From NCBI GenBank assembly GCA_021234155.1, contig JAJEKV010000026.1, forward strand, positions 4,703,244-4,767,243: a stretch of DNA of 64,000 bases, written 5' to 3'. The notes under the pieces are model-generated. The model ran no database searches. It was not told where the DNA came from and saw nothing but the letters and a program-made list of their open reading frames with translations. Within the stretch, counting starts at the first letter, position 1, and each line of letters begins with the position of its first letter. Below, one piece after another: positions 25,051 through 36,254 of this stretch. The position numbers and the translations under genes are program-made. Source of the stretch: Isoetes taiwanensis (Eukaryota > Streptophyta > Lycopodiopsida > Isoetales > Isoetaceae).

Positions 25051-28000
25051 GCCACCTTAAAGATGCCGATTTCTCTTTGGGATGCCAGCAGATTGTCCGC
25101 ATCTCGATAACTTCGATGTTAGGATAGTCAAGGCCTCACGGTGTCAAGGCATTTTGCCATCGGGGAGTCGAAGGGCACAAAGAGCGGAGTATTGGAGGCA
25201 TTGTATCGAGAATTGGAAACCCCAGGTCACGTACCACCGATAAAGTGGAGAATGAGATATTGGCGCCACATTGCACGGACGAATCTAAGAGGGCTGCTCG
25301 TGCAAGGTGAAGGCGGGATCAATTCGCCAGCATGTAGGAGACACCAATCCTCGTGATGTTCTTCTCAGTATCGCGGCGACGTATTGTGCGGCCTCAATGT
25401 CGCTCGCATGCCCGGGATGGTCGTATCGCAGCGATTTCTCTCGCCTCTTTCGAAGAGATATCCCTACACCTGACGTGATGGAGGAGATCGCGGCTCGAAG
25501 GTGTCATGCAAGGTGCTCACGGACAGCTTAAAGCTAAAATACCGCTACAAAGCAGAGCTTGAGGAGGCTTACGACCTTGGCCCCTCATAAGTGCCCCGCC
25601 CGGACGACATTCCCGCCAGAGAGTTCTTCCAAGCATTGGATTGGGTTGATTCAATAATGCACCTATCAAGATCCGCTCGTGCAAAGCATACCGGATTACG
25701 TGACTCAACACCGGCTACATCTCGCTAATACTAAAGGTAAAGGAGCCATCCGTCATCTCTAATTACCATCACGCCGCTATATCTAAGAAGATACAAGATC
25801 ATCGCCAATGCCCTCACTTAGACCGCAAGTTGTTCCGCGAGGCTATTAGTCCCATGCGCCGCTTCATTCCGCGCGCATTCTTAATAACGAAGGGCGATTC
25901 GGAGGGCATTCAATCGGGCGCCAGAATAGGTCAGCGATCGTACTGAATTAGGACTTTTGAGATTCATAAAGGGCCTTCTAAGAACTCCGCTTAATTATGC
26001 TATAGTGATCCACCAATCGTAAAACGTAATTGGTAATCCAACAAGAAAAATGCTTATAACTAACTCAATCGATCACATTTTCTAGCATAAGTGCTGATAG
26101 AAAAGTCCAGAGCCTTTTGTTTGCGTAAATGGATAGATCTCATTGAGATCTTTGCAACCTTGGGTGGTTTGCATATCTTTAGCCCTGTGAGATAGTAAAA
26201 CCGTAAAACCATATTTTGGAGCTTTGACAATCATAAGTGCTTAAAATATGTGCAAAGCATCTAAGATTGAAAGATCTCAACGAGATCTATCTATTGCACT
26301 AAACGGAGCTCATTTTGGACTTTTCTATCAATAGTTATGCTAGAAATGTGATCCAAGGAGTTAATTATAACAGCTTTTGTCGACCGGACCGGCCGCCTCG
26401 ATTTCTGATCGGGTAGTTCATTTATCTTCATTTAGCTGGCTGGCATGTTTTTGAAGGCTCTTTTTAATCCAAAACCCTAATGGCTGGACTTCAAAGGCCT
26501 ATGATAGTGTTCCTCGCGGGGATTTTGAAGAGGATGATGTTAGTCGTTTGGTGAGAGCTTTACGACAAGAATCGGCTCTTAACGCCAGAGCCACCATCCC
26601 ATGTCAATCATCTACGATCTTTAGTGTGGGCGGAGTTCGCCAGGATGCCCTTTGGTACCCTTCCTATTTACCATCGCGGGTCGAGGCCCTCGCAGCTTGC
26701 TGACCTCGGGCGTGGAGGCGGGGTTATAGAGGGGTCGAGGATTAAGCGCATCGGCCGCAGCTATATTGGAAGTCGCGATGCTGATACCTTCTTTCTTCTT
26801 ACGCGCCGATGAGGGGAATCTATTAAACGCCGGCGAGCCGTTGGACATATTCTCCTTGCCTCGTGCCAATTTCATGAACTGACGGCGTTTTCCCGCATTA
26901 TAATGGCAGCTATAATCTCCATGCCCTGCGGGTTGTGTCCTTAAACTTCGCTTAACGCAGTGGCACATGCTCTAGGCTTTGGGTATCCCATCGGCATCGA
27001 CATTTCGCGCTACAGTGTGGGAGGACATTCTCGGGATCGCTACGCGACCTTTAATTGCGGAAGGGGGAAACTGGCTCCATGGTCGCGTGGTCACGGGTAT
27101 AAGTCCGCTTATGCTCAACCCATGTTTATATGGCATCTATTATCCTCGCACTGTGAACAAGGTTCTAAAATCTCCTCCATGGTTCGTAACTTTGTATAGA
27201 GGCAACGAGGAAGGGCGGTCGCTAAGGTGGCCTAGTGGAAATGCGCCTTAGTGGAAATGCGCAGGCCCCAAAGTCGCTGGGTGGACTTGGCTTCGCGGAC
27301 CTCGGGCTTCATAGCAGAAGGTCCTCTTATCCAAGTTCGCCTTTACATTCTCGAACGCCAGCCGACTCTCCGTGCATGGTCTTGGCTTCATCAACAATCG
27401 CTCATTCCATAGTTTTCCGCAGTTCGGCCCTCGCGGCTACCGCGCTGCCTATGGGCTGGTATTCATTATCGTGCCTGCATGTGCACGCCTTTTTGAAGGG
27501 GCCTCCCGCGAGCCCGGGAGCAGGTCCGTCCGCTATTTGCCATTGGATGCTACCACATTTCTTGTAGTTGAGGCATCACTCATGGTGGATCTGGCTGATC
27601 GGCCGTGATCACCGGTGGTGTCAAGTGCATCCGGCTCCCCCGATCCAGCCAAGCATGGGCAATGCGATGGGGTCTCACTTCGCGGGGGAGTGGTATGTCG
27701 CATCGCGCTTGGCACTCCGGGTAGATTTTCGCCACAAGTTTGACTTCAAGAACTAATTGCTTATCCGGCGCTGCATAACTCTCTCGCTACACTCGCAAGC
27801 GCCCGGACGAGTATGGAGGTGTCATCATCCAAAAGTTGGATCCTTCCAAATTTTGTAAACTCAAGTATGAGCTTTGGCAACGTGATGAGCCGCCCTTTCT
27901 GACGGGACATGTGGAGTCTCCAGCCGAGATGACTGGGGCAACATCCGAGATGGGTGTGGAGCTCCAATTTCCCAAGATTCGTGTCAAGTATATGCATAGT

Positions 28001-28537
28001 GCACCGATCCTCGAGGGAGAACACCCGGGTTCACGTGGTCATCCGCTGATCGGGATTCGCGGCTCATTGTACGGTAGACTCGAGCATCAGATACTTTGCC
28101 TCGCATCCAACCGCATGGCAAGGTCCAGCCGCTTCACGTCTTCCGCTACCGCGTAGCCAAGAGGTTCTTTGGGGGTGTATCCTAATGGGTGGCCCTGCCT
28201 TCAGAGTCCGCCCTTCATTTGTGTAAAGCCCTATTGCCGTGGCTCATTCGGGCTTAATACTTACGGCGTGTTCGTGAATGAGGAGGTAGCCCGGGTTTTG
28301 ATCCCGCAGCCTAAGATACAAATTATATCTTTTCTTACTTTACGCCCCTGAAGAATGCCTTCATGCAAATGGCCCGAAAGGACCTCCTCATTGTCGACAG
28401 ATAGGTTTGTGTTATAAGTTGTAGGTAGCTATGATGACATGTGGCTCTCCCAGAGTGGGCTGAGTACCCTTGTTATCGCCATCTTGTACTTACTCAGATT
28501 AATATTAATTTATCTGATCCTTCAAAAAAAAAAAAAA
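25051..28537 (+). pseudogene. LINE-B: 5'-truncated LINE with reverse transcriptase and poly(A) tail
   Basis: GC-rich relic of a plant LINE ORF2. The start (25,140-25,530) looks like the linker before reverse transcriptase. 25,540-25,940 holds the N-terminal RT blocks (SKVP.PDDIPA-type and SNY-type segments, frameshifted). A foldback element interrupts at 25,946-26,483, and the frame resumes with the AYDSVPRGDFEE block at 26,490. The YADD-like region is degenerate (RDADTFFLLTRR, 26,780-26,815). KSLGGLGFADLGLHSR (27,265-27,320) is the conserved KGLGGLG block after the RT core. The C-terminus decays through 28,350; the 3' end reads ATTTATCTGATCCTTC and A13 (about 28,525-28,537). The endonuclease is missing, as is common for truncated copies. 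The high GC compared with neighbours marks it as a recent or different-origin insertion. Confidence 0.8.
25946..26483. mobile_element. R2 foldback element (MULE-like MITE), copy 1, inside LINE-B
   Basis: 538-bp non-coding element whose ends are related inverted repeats (left TTTTGAGATTCATAAAGGGC, right ending AATCCAAAACCCTAATGG; both contain a GGCCTTC/AGCCTTC block). Within it, 26,051-26,376 is a near-complete hairpin: CACATTTTCTAGCATAA and TGATAGAAAAGTCC on the left return inverted at 26,308-26,352, as does GATAGATCTC.TTGAGATCTTT. It splits the LINE-B reverse transcriptase between its N-terminal blocks and AYDSVPRG. Long inverted repeats suggest Mutator-like ancestry; no transposase. Confidence 0.75.
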
Positions 28538-28930
28538 GAGGGGGTTCCAAGGGACAATTCCTAGAACCATAGACTAGGTTATTATGAAAAAAAAATATAA
28601 ATTCAAGAAAAAAAAAATCACATTAGCTCATTGGGTATATTGGTTAAAGTAATCTTATTAGAACATTGAGTTATTTTGGTAGAGGTTCGAGCCTCTGTAT
28701 TTCATATTCTAAAATCTTAGGTAAAGCCGTATAGAGGTTCGATATTCCCTCAAAACCTTAGGCGAAAGCATATTTCATATTTCAAAATCATAGGTTCCTC
28801 CAATTATAAATGACTATAAGCGAAACAAGAGGTGCTCACAGATCTCAACATACGATCTGGGCCATAGGATCGACGAATCCGATGATTGTGGTAATCCAGA
28901 GTGCACCTCGTTTAGAATATATAGTTAGGC
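28538..28930 (+). repeat. R3 direct repeat, right copy
   Basis: Same block as 24,622-25,050, in the same orientation, starting immediately after the LINE-B poly(A). A box TAGCTCATTGG (28,624-28,634) and B box GGTTCGAGCCT (28,684-28,694), again 60 bp apart. Homology ends near GCACCTCGTTTAGAATAT. Differences from the left copy are scattered substitutions and small indels. Confidence 0.75.
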
Positions 28931-30605
28931 ATGATGGATTGGCCTGCATAATAACCATTGGTTTTGACTTTTAAATGCATCTTGACCCATCTTGACTTGC
29001 AAATTGGACCAAAGGGCTGCTTATGGAATATATGCAGGATATTGCATGATCTATTGGCTATGAAAAATTATGAGACAACCCAAACGATACTACACCCCAA
29101 AGCTCATCCCATAATAGGTAGACATAAGTATTTGGCTTATCATAATCCGGATGTAAAAGCATGACATTACTCACCTAAAAGCTTAGCAGAAGAGGGAAGA
29201 AACAAGTCTATTCTTTCCTAGAGCTTGGACTAATCAATAGCATCCACCACTAAGTAACTCTAAGTACACTTTTGACATTATTAGACTAGTTTGGACAGGA
29301 CAAAAAGGAAATGCACTTATGAGCTTTTTGAGCATGTATAAATGGACATACTCCACTATGAAGACTCAACATGCTAAATTCTTTATATCCTCTTTCATAC
29401 AAATATTCATCAAGAAGCATTCTTATTTACTCTCTACGCACACTTTGTCATACTTATCCTGAAACGCTGAATTTAAGGGTCTCAATCTAAGGGTTTCATA
29501 GATGTTTGTATGTCTCAATTTGAGGCAATGGCATGAACAAAACAAAGATATGCCATGAATTACAAAGAATGTTGCATATTATAACTTTATAGTGGGAATG
29601 ACCATGCTGGCAATTAAGGGGAGGAGGAATACATGGCGCCAACCTATAGCATCTACAGAACCTTAAAGCTTCTTGATCTATGAGATTCTTCACGATCTTG
29701 AAGCATGGAGATAGGTTTTTATGTGGATGGCTAGAGAGAGAAAGCTCCCCGCTATGGGAATGCCTTGTATTCCATAGATTCTTCCCTAACGAAGTGTTTA
29801 CATGCATTGCCTTGGTCATTCCACAGTCAGAGATACAATTAATTGAATCATGGCTGGGCGAATTTGTAGAAGATAGGAATTTATCAGTAATTGGTGTCTT
29901 TCATACTAATTGTTCTTGGGTAGAAAGTAGAATGATTGTGAGAGTTTATTCTTAAATAGTGAACATGATGGTTAAGGAAGGTGTTTCATGGGGAGTCAGG
30001 CCAGGAATAGATGGTGAATCAGAGATAGATCTCGTGACATGGTTTGGGACAGTGGATAAGGGGTAGAAACTAGGGGTAGTGGTACTAAAGACAAATCTTG
30101 GGAAAGGGAATGAGGCAGGAATATGGTCAGACATCAAAATCAGTTGCTGCAAATTACTAGTCATCTGGTTGTGCTTGAACATGGGAGGGATATAACGGAC
30201 TTGATTCTGTTTGGCGATTTCCTTACATCCATATATGCAATGATGAACAACAGGAGTGCAATCGGGGTGCGGCCATTATAGCGTCATCAGAGAGTCATGA
30301 AGAATATGTCAATGGTGTTCGGGAAGTGATGCAGAAGGAATTGCAGACAACCCGTGAACCTGCATGTGTGGGTATGTCTAAAAAATACTGCTGTTGAGAA
30401 TAAGTTAAAACTTTTGAAGTCTCGAGGTCTTATGGGTTGTATCAGACATGAAGGGGACAAGTTATAGCTTAATAAAACAGAACTTGAAAAAACTGATCTT
30501 GGACATCTATACAGAGTATCTATTGGCGAAATTTCCTTTTTTTTATGGTAGAGTGTGGGAATAATCAAACCACAAGCCTGCTGCTAAAAAAAGGCATGAA
30601 ATCTA
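28931..30605. other. Unassigned DNA between R3 and LINE-A
   Basis: Short open pieces on both strands (for example 29,680-29,955 on +) without recognised domains. R4 copy 2 lies at 29,310-29,440. 30,000-30,600 may hold the decayed start of LINE-A ORF1, but no motif supports this. Confidence 0.35.
29310..29440. repeat. R4 dispersed repeat, copy 2
   Basis: Partner of 19,190-19,420, same orientation: GCACTTATGAGCTTTT, GAGCATGTATAAATGG, CCACTATGA, CAACATGCTAA. Diverged. Confidence 0.4.
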
Positions 30606-31314
30606 AGGCCAATTTCCAATTCTTTTCTCAGAAATAATATTTATCCTTTGAGCCACATAATTTTACGGTGTTGTTTCACCCAGCTTGCACCTCCCTGCAT
30701 GGTTTAAATCCCATGTATTAGAATGAACAGTCCTTGTTTATTCTCTTCCAGCAAACTTGGAACTTTATTGGCTTTGAAATGGTCCAGGATAAAGTTCTTT
30801 GATTTTGGATCCAGATAGACATCCGAAAACCCATCCCAGACCGTCAATTATGTACTTTGGTCATCCCAAGACTGTTAAACTATCCTGGCAGGGGCTCCCT
30901 GTCACGTGCTTGATTTGTAGGGTCCGATTACATGGGGTTCGGGTTTGTAAGGGCAAGAGAGAGGAAGGCAAAAAGGTTGGACCAAAATTCAACGCTCTGG
31001 GATTTCTCAACAGAATGAAGGAGTCTGGATCACGCCTGCTAAAAATAAACAAAAGAAGGAAATAACAAAGGGCACGTGAATCGAAGTGTTAAGAGAAGGA
31101 TAAAGAGACAAAAAGCAAGAACAGAAAAAGAGAAGCAGAGTGCTCAGTTGGAATTAGAAAAAGAGTACCAACAAGAAAAAAAAAAGAATAGAATGGAAGA
31201 AGAAAGTTCAAATTTTTTAGGATTTGGCAAAGGTCAAGGTTTTGAATAATCCTCATGCTAAAGGCAAGGAGATTTTGGATCCTAATGCTTTAAATGTGAC
31301 CTCAGTACATGAAT

Positions 31315-31362
31315 TGAGATGGAGTTGCTATTGTCAGTAATGATTATAGCAACTCCATCTCA
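31315..31362. repeat. Perfect 17-bp inverted repeat with 14-nt loop
   Basis: GAGATGGAGTTGCTAT (31,316-31,331) is followed after 14 bases by ATAGCAACTCCATCTC (31,346-31,361); the adjacent T/A also pairs. It sits in the decayed ORF1-ORF2 region of LINE-A. A perfect stem in sequence this decayed suggests a recent local inversion-duplication. Confidence 0.85.
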
Positions 31363-31630
31363 GATCATTACCTTCAGGTATTGGAAACTTGAAAATTGGC
31401 TCAAAAAGGAGGTGTTAATATCCCATTCAAACTAAATGTTAGCTTCTTAATAATAAAAATTTTTATAAGGACTTCAAAACCTACTATTAGACTCTGCAGC
31501 CGCTAAATTCTAGTAGTTCTATGAAGGAGTTTATAGGGAGAGTTAAACGTGACCAAGAGCTAGACTGCAAGGCCTGACTCAGAATGGTAAAAAGGAGATT
31601 AAAGAAATTAGACGACTCTTTATGGATAAG

Positions 31631-32385
31631 AATAGAATAGAATAGAATAGAATAGAATAGAATAGAATAGAATAGAATAGAATAGAATAGAATAGATTTT
31701 AGCCCACTCGAGATCAATTAGCCTAAGGGACTCAAACAAAAGAGAGCAGCAAGCGATATCGAATGTGATTAAAAATCCTCACTCAAGGGTTTTCGAGGGA
31801 AAAACCTTAGCAAGTGAATAAGTGCTGCCGCACGCCAGACAATTGTATAGGACAATCTTCATCATTCCGTGAGGGATGCAAATGAGTCCGCGGCATCCAT
31901 AACCTCCTCTCGAGGTATGACCCCAACAAACCCACCGGACGCCAGAATAATAATCGATGCAACGGCATGCACTAGTAACGAACATATCAGCTTCCTGGAT
32001 ATGGGCAAATGTCGGCAGACCGAGGGCATGACATTCATCCTCAATGGCTACCGTGGCAACATCGCCTTTCTCTCAATAGCCTTGTTTCTCCAACGCTCGC
32101 TTCAATGCGAGGCTTAGCAGCACCCGCATAATGGAAGCTATAAGTCCAAGGGCTTCTTCATGTAAGGCGTACCGGTGTACAAGTAATCGTATGGGCCTCC
32201 CCCAGAAGCCTAGGATTGACTTGTCACGATAGTGTGCCAAATTAACGCGGTGTCGTGAGCCTCAGATCCCAGAGCTTGCAAAGGGTGGCATCTAGGTACA
32301 ACTTAAGTGCTCATGATCTTTCTTTGTCCCTAGGGGACTGACGATCTCAGCACCGCGACACGCCAAATAAGGAGAACCATCGAGC
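31631..32385 (-). mobile_element. Family P element, copy 2, with (AATAG)13 end, inside LINE-A
   Basis: Thirteen AATAG units (31,631-31,695), then ATTTTAGCCCACTCGAGA and a body matching 23,276-23,870: GGGTTTTCGAGGGAAAA, TATGGGCAAATGTC, GAGGGCATGACATTCATCCT, GCCTAGGATTGACTTG, GGAGAACCATCGA. It separates LINE-A ORF1 from its reverse transcriptase. On minus, the tail would be (CTATT)n at the 3' end. Overlapping frames exist on both strands (31,869-32,117 on +; 31,862-32,044 on -), none recognised. Confidence 0.65.
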
Positions 32386-33779
32386 AAAATATTGCCCAGC
32401 AATAGATGGAAGAGACTCTTGAGTGAAAAGTTGAATAGGTTGAAGAAAATGAAGCCAAAAGCTTAGCCATCAAGAGTATGAGCCTGTGCATCAATTGGAT
32501 GGATGACTGCAACTCCAAGCTCTCTTTTCGAGCTGCTAAGAGCAGGATGCTGAATAATAGTATTGTGGTTGTCACGAATGATAACCAAGTTCAACTTACC
32601 AAACAGGAGGACATCCAACAATTCTTTTTCCATAAATATCAAGCGTTGTTTGCAGCGCAATAGTCTAATAGCTCTGATCTCCAAAACAATTTCGACTTCT
32701 TGAGATCTTCTGATGATAGATTGGATGATAATGAGATCTTAGCCACCCCTAGTGAAGCTGAAATTCTAGGAGTCATTAAAGGGATGGCCCATGATAAGAG
32801 CCCAGGCCCTGATGGAATTCCTCCAAAATTCTATGTCAGTTTCTGGGATATTTTTGGAAAAGTCTTGGTCACCTTTGTTCAGGGTGCTTGCGGAGCAAAG
32901 AAGTTACACCCCGCTATAAATGCTGGCCTCATAACTTTGATTCCCAAGTTGGATAAGCCAGCTCAGTTTTTGGATTGGAGACCAATATCCCTAACAAACG
33001 CATCATATAAAATCTTAGCGAAAAGCCTGGCTAATAGGTTTCAGAAGATTCTTTGGGAAGAGATAAACCTTGTTCAGTCAGGGTTTCTTCCAGCCAGAAG
33101 CATCTGGACAATTTCATTGGGGCTCACGAGGGCTTGCATAGAAACAATATTTCAAGGCAGAACTGTTTGCTCTTAAAGCTGGATTTTAGAAGGGAATATG
33201 ATACAATTGACAAGAACTTACACAAAGTCGTGGCACAGATGAGATTCTGAGAGAAAGTTATTAACAAAGTAGCTGGCTTTAACATGGCAGGGTGCTTTGC
33301 AGTTCTAGTCAATGGAGCCCCTTCCTCTTTCTTTGAATGTAAGAGGTGGATTAAGACAAGGATGCCCCCCTAGCCCCTTACCTGTTTCTCATTGTAGCAG
33401 AAATGTGTCATTAGGACTACCTTGAAGTCGAAGGAAAAGGATTTGATCAATAGTTTGCAGCTTCCAGAACATAGGATTTTTCTCACCGATGCAATATGCA
33501 GATTACACATATGTATTTTTGAATGAGCAGAATAGTAGCCTTGATAATTACATCACTACCTTGGGAGATTCTGGCAAAGCCTCTAGTGTCCTCCTGAATA
33601 AGGAAAATGCACTATTTTGGTGAGAGACTCGTCTGGAGGGGGAAAACTGGGATAGATAGGCATATCTTTCATCACAGCAGTGTACAACATGTTGAAAAAA
33701 TATCTAAGGTGGAGGGTAGTCCACCAATTGGGTCTGACTACTAATTAATAATAAAGGGACTCCGCCATAGAACAACCTT

Positions 33780-34100
33780 CCAGCCCTTTAAGATGCATGT
33801 GAAAATAAGAAAGGCAAATAGGAGGCAACATGAGAAAAGCTTATCATCGGATGAAAACCTCGCCTTCTTAAGTTTTCGAGGGAAAACCCTAATGATAAAC
33901 CTCATAAACCTTTCACACGCTCCAAAGGAAAGCCCTAATTACCAAAGTGGAGATCATTTATTGAAAAAGTCGAGGAAGACAAGATGAGGCTCTAAATCGA
34001 CGATGCATCTCAAACTCCATGGGGAGCCTAACAAAAGAAAGAAATAAATGGCGATCAATTCTAAAAACTTAGAGAAAAGAAAAACACAATGTAATGCATT
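33780..34100. repeat. Family P-related fragment
   Basis: Contains AAAACCTCGCC, GTTTTCGAGGGAAAACCCTA and, further right, a CTCCATGGGGAGCCTAACAA block like the TATGGGACCTAAACAAAGAG segment of family P. Order and spacing differ from the other copies, so it may be a rearranged or related element. Confidence 0.4.
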
Positions 34101-34289
34101 AGATGTTAGAAAGTAACGCTAACAAAGTCATTTATAGGATGAGATGACCCAAAAGAGACAACAACAAAAAAGAAGTACTAACTCAAAGAAGGAAGCCATC
34201 ACACCGCTCTGCTCTGCTGGGGCCTGGTCCATGACAAATCACAATCCTCCAGTCAGAAGGGGCTGGTCACACTCTGTTTCACGTATTAC

Positions 34290-34420
34290 AAGACCACATA
34301 TCTTCAAACAACATAACCTCTCAAATACGAGGGCTGGTCACGCTGAGCCACGCTGACATAACATCATATCTAAAAACAACATAACCTCTCAAATATAGAA
34401 ATGCGAGCCACGTTAAACGG
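34290..34420. repeat. Two tandem copies of a ~65-bp unit
   Basis: CATATCTTCAAACAACATAA and CCTCTCAAATACGAG recur as ATCATATCTAAAAACAACAT and CCTCTCAAATATAG, each followed by a GAGCCACG-type block. Local duplication in non-coding DNA. Confidence 0.6.
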
Positions 34421-34484
34421 GATCACAAATCAAAATGAAAACATGAATGCAAACAACTTAGGGTGGGGAGGAGGGAACTAAGGC

Positions 34485-34620
34485 CCAAAAATAAAACTAC
34501 ATCGGGTGGAGAAGATGCCGCATAATGGAGAAAGAGCCCAAAGACATAGAGCCTGTCTCTCCCCGCATCAAATCGCATGCATTTTGGTGAGAGACTCATT
34601 CGAGGGGAAACCGGCCGATC
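34485..34620. repeat. R5 direct repeat, left copy
   Basis: CCCAAAAATAAAACTAC, GGAGAAGATGCCG, AATGGAGAA, AAAGAC, CGCATGCATT and GAGGGGAAA match, in order, 36,255-36,420. The two copies are about 1.77 kb apart in the same orientation and bracket R2 copy 2 and a tandem array. Possible ends of one small non-autonomous element. Confidence 0.45.
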
Positions 34621-35099
34621 AAAAGAGAACTTCTATAAGATGATGAGCAAGGTGGATTGCTACTACAAAGTTGATATATGTTGAATGAGGATCAGGAAAA
34701 GCAATACCATGCCTTAACAAATCAAACTCCCAAATGTAATTGCCAAGATATGAAGATTGCTAAATGTATCAAAGTGGCTACGGCGAAACCCGGGGAACTA
34801 AAACTACTAAACCCTAGGAACAATTTGGGAAATAGAAACAAATCTAAATGGCAACTAAAACAAAAACACGCTGACCAATAATAGTGGCAAATAAATAAAA
34901 GGAATAAGAAGTCATTTTAGGCGAAGACTATTGAATAAGAAATCACTTTTAAAGGCACGGGTTGACTTCACCACCAACATAATGGAAGCCAAAAGCCCAG
35001 AACCACTAGGCTAAACCAAGTATAACTTTAAAAACACAAATCGAGATTTCATAAAACCGCCATATGCCGGGAATAGGTAACCTAACAAAAGGCGGTAGA

Positions 35100-35554
35100 C
35101 ATTAGATTTTGAGATCATAAAAGGCCTTCTAAGAACTATTGACTGTTATATAAATTACCAATCGAAAATCGTAATCAATTCAATAAATAAAACAGCTTAT
35201 AACTAACTCATCGATCACATTTTCTAGCATAAGTGTTGATAGAAAAGCCGTAAAATGAGCTCTTGTTTGGTGCAATAGATAGATTCATTGAGATCTTTTC
35301 CAACCTTTGGGTGGTTTTGCATATCTTTTAGCCTCAGACAAAGAAAAATAGTAAAACCATATTTTTGGAGTTGACAATCATAAGTGGTTAAAATATGCAG
35401 CAACAAGGTTGGAAAGATCCAAAGGAGTTAGTTATAATGTAGCTTTGCCGGGATCGACCCGGCCGTGATCATTTAATTGGTAGTTCATTTATCTTCATTT
35501 GGCTTGTATTGGCATGTTTTGAAGGCCCCTTTTAATCTCAAAAAACCCTAATGG
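35100..35554. mobile_element. R2 foldback element, copy 2 (internally deleted)
   Basis: Starts CATTAGATTTTGAGATCATA and ends AATCTCAAAAAACCCTAATGG inverted to it; the two ends share TTTTGAGAT and GGCCTTC in inverse orientation. The internal hairpin's left arm is complete (35,192-35,330), but most of the right arm is gone, leaving GGTTGGAAAGATCC joined to AAAGGAGTTAGTTATAA. Flanks AAAAGGCGGTAGAC and AAAAGAGAC could be an imperfect 9-bp target duplication. Confidence 0.65.
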
Positions 35555-35739
35555 AAAAGAGACAACCCTATCGCAAAACGGTTGTACAGCAACTGTAGAA
35601 CAAATCTGGATCGCCAAAATCAAACCAGAGGGAAGAAGAAGAGCCGATGCTTTAATGATCGCACTAGACTAGTAAGAGCGATTCATGCGGAAGCAACCAT
35701 TTTTCCAAATAGACAGTGTATGGGAGCAAAAGGGGAAAA

Positions 35740-36245
35740 ATATTAAACATCCACAGATCGTGGTCCAAGGAAATCACTTGCTAATCATAGAATACCGAAG
35801 CCAATCCCATGAGAATTGATGCGACTTCCAAGATCCCCTCGATGCAAGCCAAAATTGAGAGACAAAGTGAGCAAGAATCATTCATAAAATTGATAGATCC
35901 TAAGTAAATGTGTGCATGTAAGAGAAGCAAAGGAACGAAATATTGAACTAATCATACGAGGAATTCGATGCACCGTATTCGCCATGCTAAAATTACCAAG
36001 TGAGCAAGAATCATTCATAAAACGATAGATCCACAAATTACAAGATGCAAGAGACACAAAGGAATCCAAAACATGAACGAATCATATACGGAGAATTGAC
36101 GGCGGACCTTCAAGATCCATGCATGAAAGTAAAATTCCACGTACCCAAAAGGCCAAGTAAGAATGATTCCTAAAACTCATAGATCCACAATTTGGTGCAT
36201 GCAAGAGAAGTCAAAGAATGAAAAACATGAACAAATAATCACGCT
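35740..36245. repeat. Tandem array of ~133-157 bp units
   Basis: Units begin GTGAGCAAGAATCATTCATA at 35,867 and 36,000 and, diverged, at 36,157. Each continues with TAGATCC, GCATGTAAGAGAAG-type and GAACGAATCATA-type segments, then ATTGATGCGACTTCCAAGAT. A partial unit precedes 35,867. Non-coding. Confidence 0.75.
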
Positions 36246-36254
36246 TGGCCGACG

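Larger units (their letters stand above)
30610..33700 (+). pseudogene. LINE-A: L1-like LINE relic with ORF1 zinc knuckle and ORF2 reverse transcriptase
   Basis: ORF1 (RNA-binding protein) is seen at 30,799-31,065: LDPDRHPKTHPRPSIMYFG, then CLICRVRLHGVRVC (30,907-30,948), a full C-x2-C-x4-H-x4-C zinc knuckle, and the NEGVWITPAKNK segment in another frame near 31,010-31,050. ORF2 resumes after a P-element insertion (31,631-32,385): WMDDCNSKLSFRAAKSR (32,490-32,550), then 158 open codons (32,700-33,176) with KSPGPDGIPPKFY, LITLIPKLDKP, DWRPISLTNASYKILAKSL and VQSGFLPARSI. LDFRREYDTID follows at 33,180. The catalytic box reads YADYT (33,494-33,508), losing the second aspartate of YADD. There is too little space for the endonuclease between ORF1 and RT, so it is mostly deleted. 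The 3' end fades near 33,700. Inactive. Confidence 0.88.

Noticed and set aside
25140-28350. GC-rich block with many open frames, possible bacterial contamination or horizontal gene cluster
   Set aside because: The frames contain LINE reverse transcriptase blocks in order and end in poly(A), so it is a plant retroelement.
35740-36245. CRISPR-like array
   Set aside because: Units are ~133-157 bp tandem copies without alternating short repeats and unique spacers; plant context.
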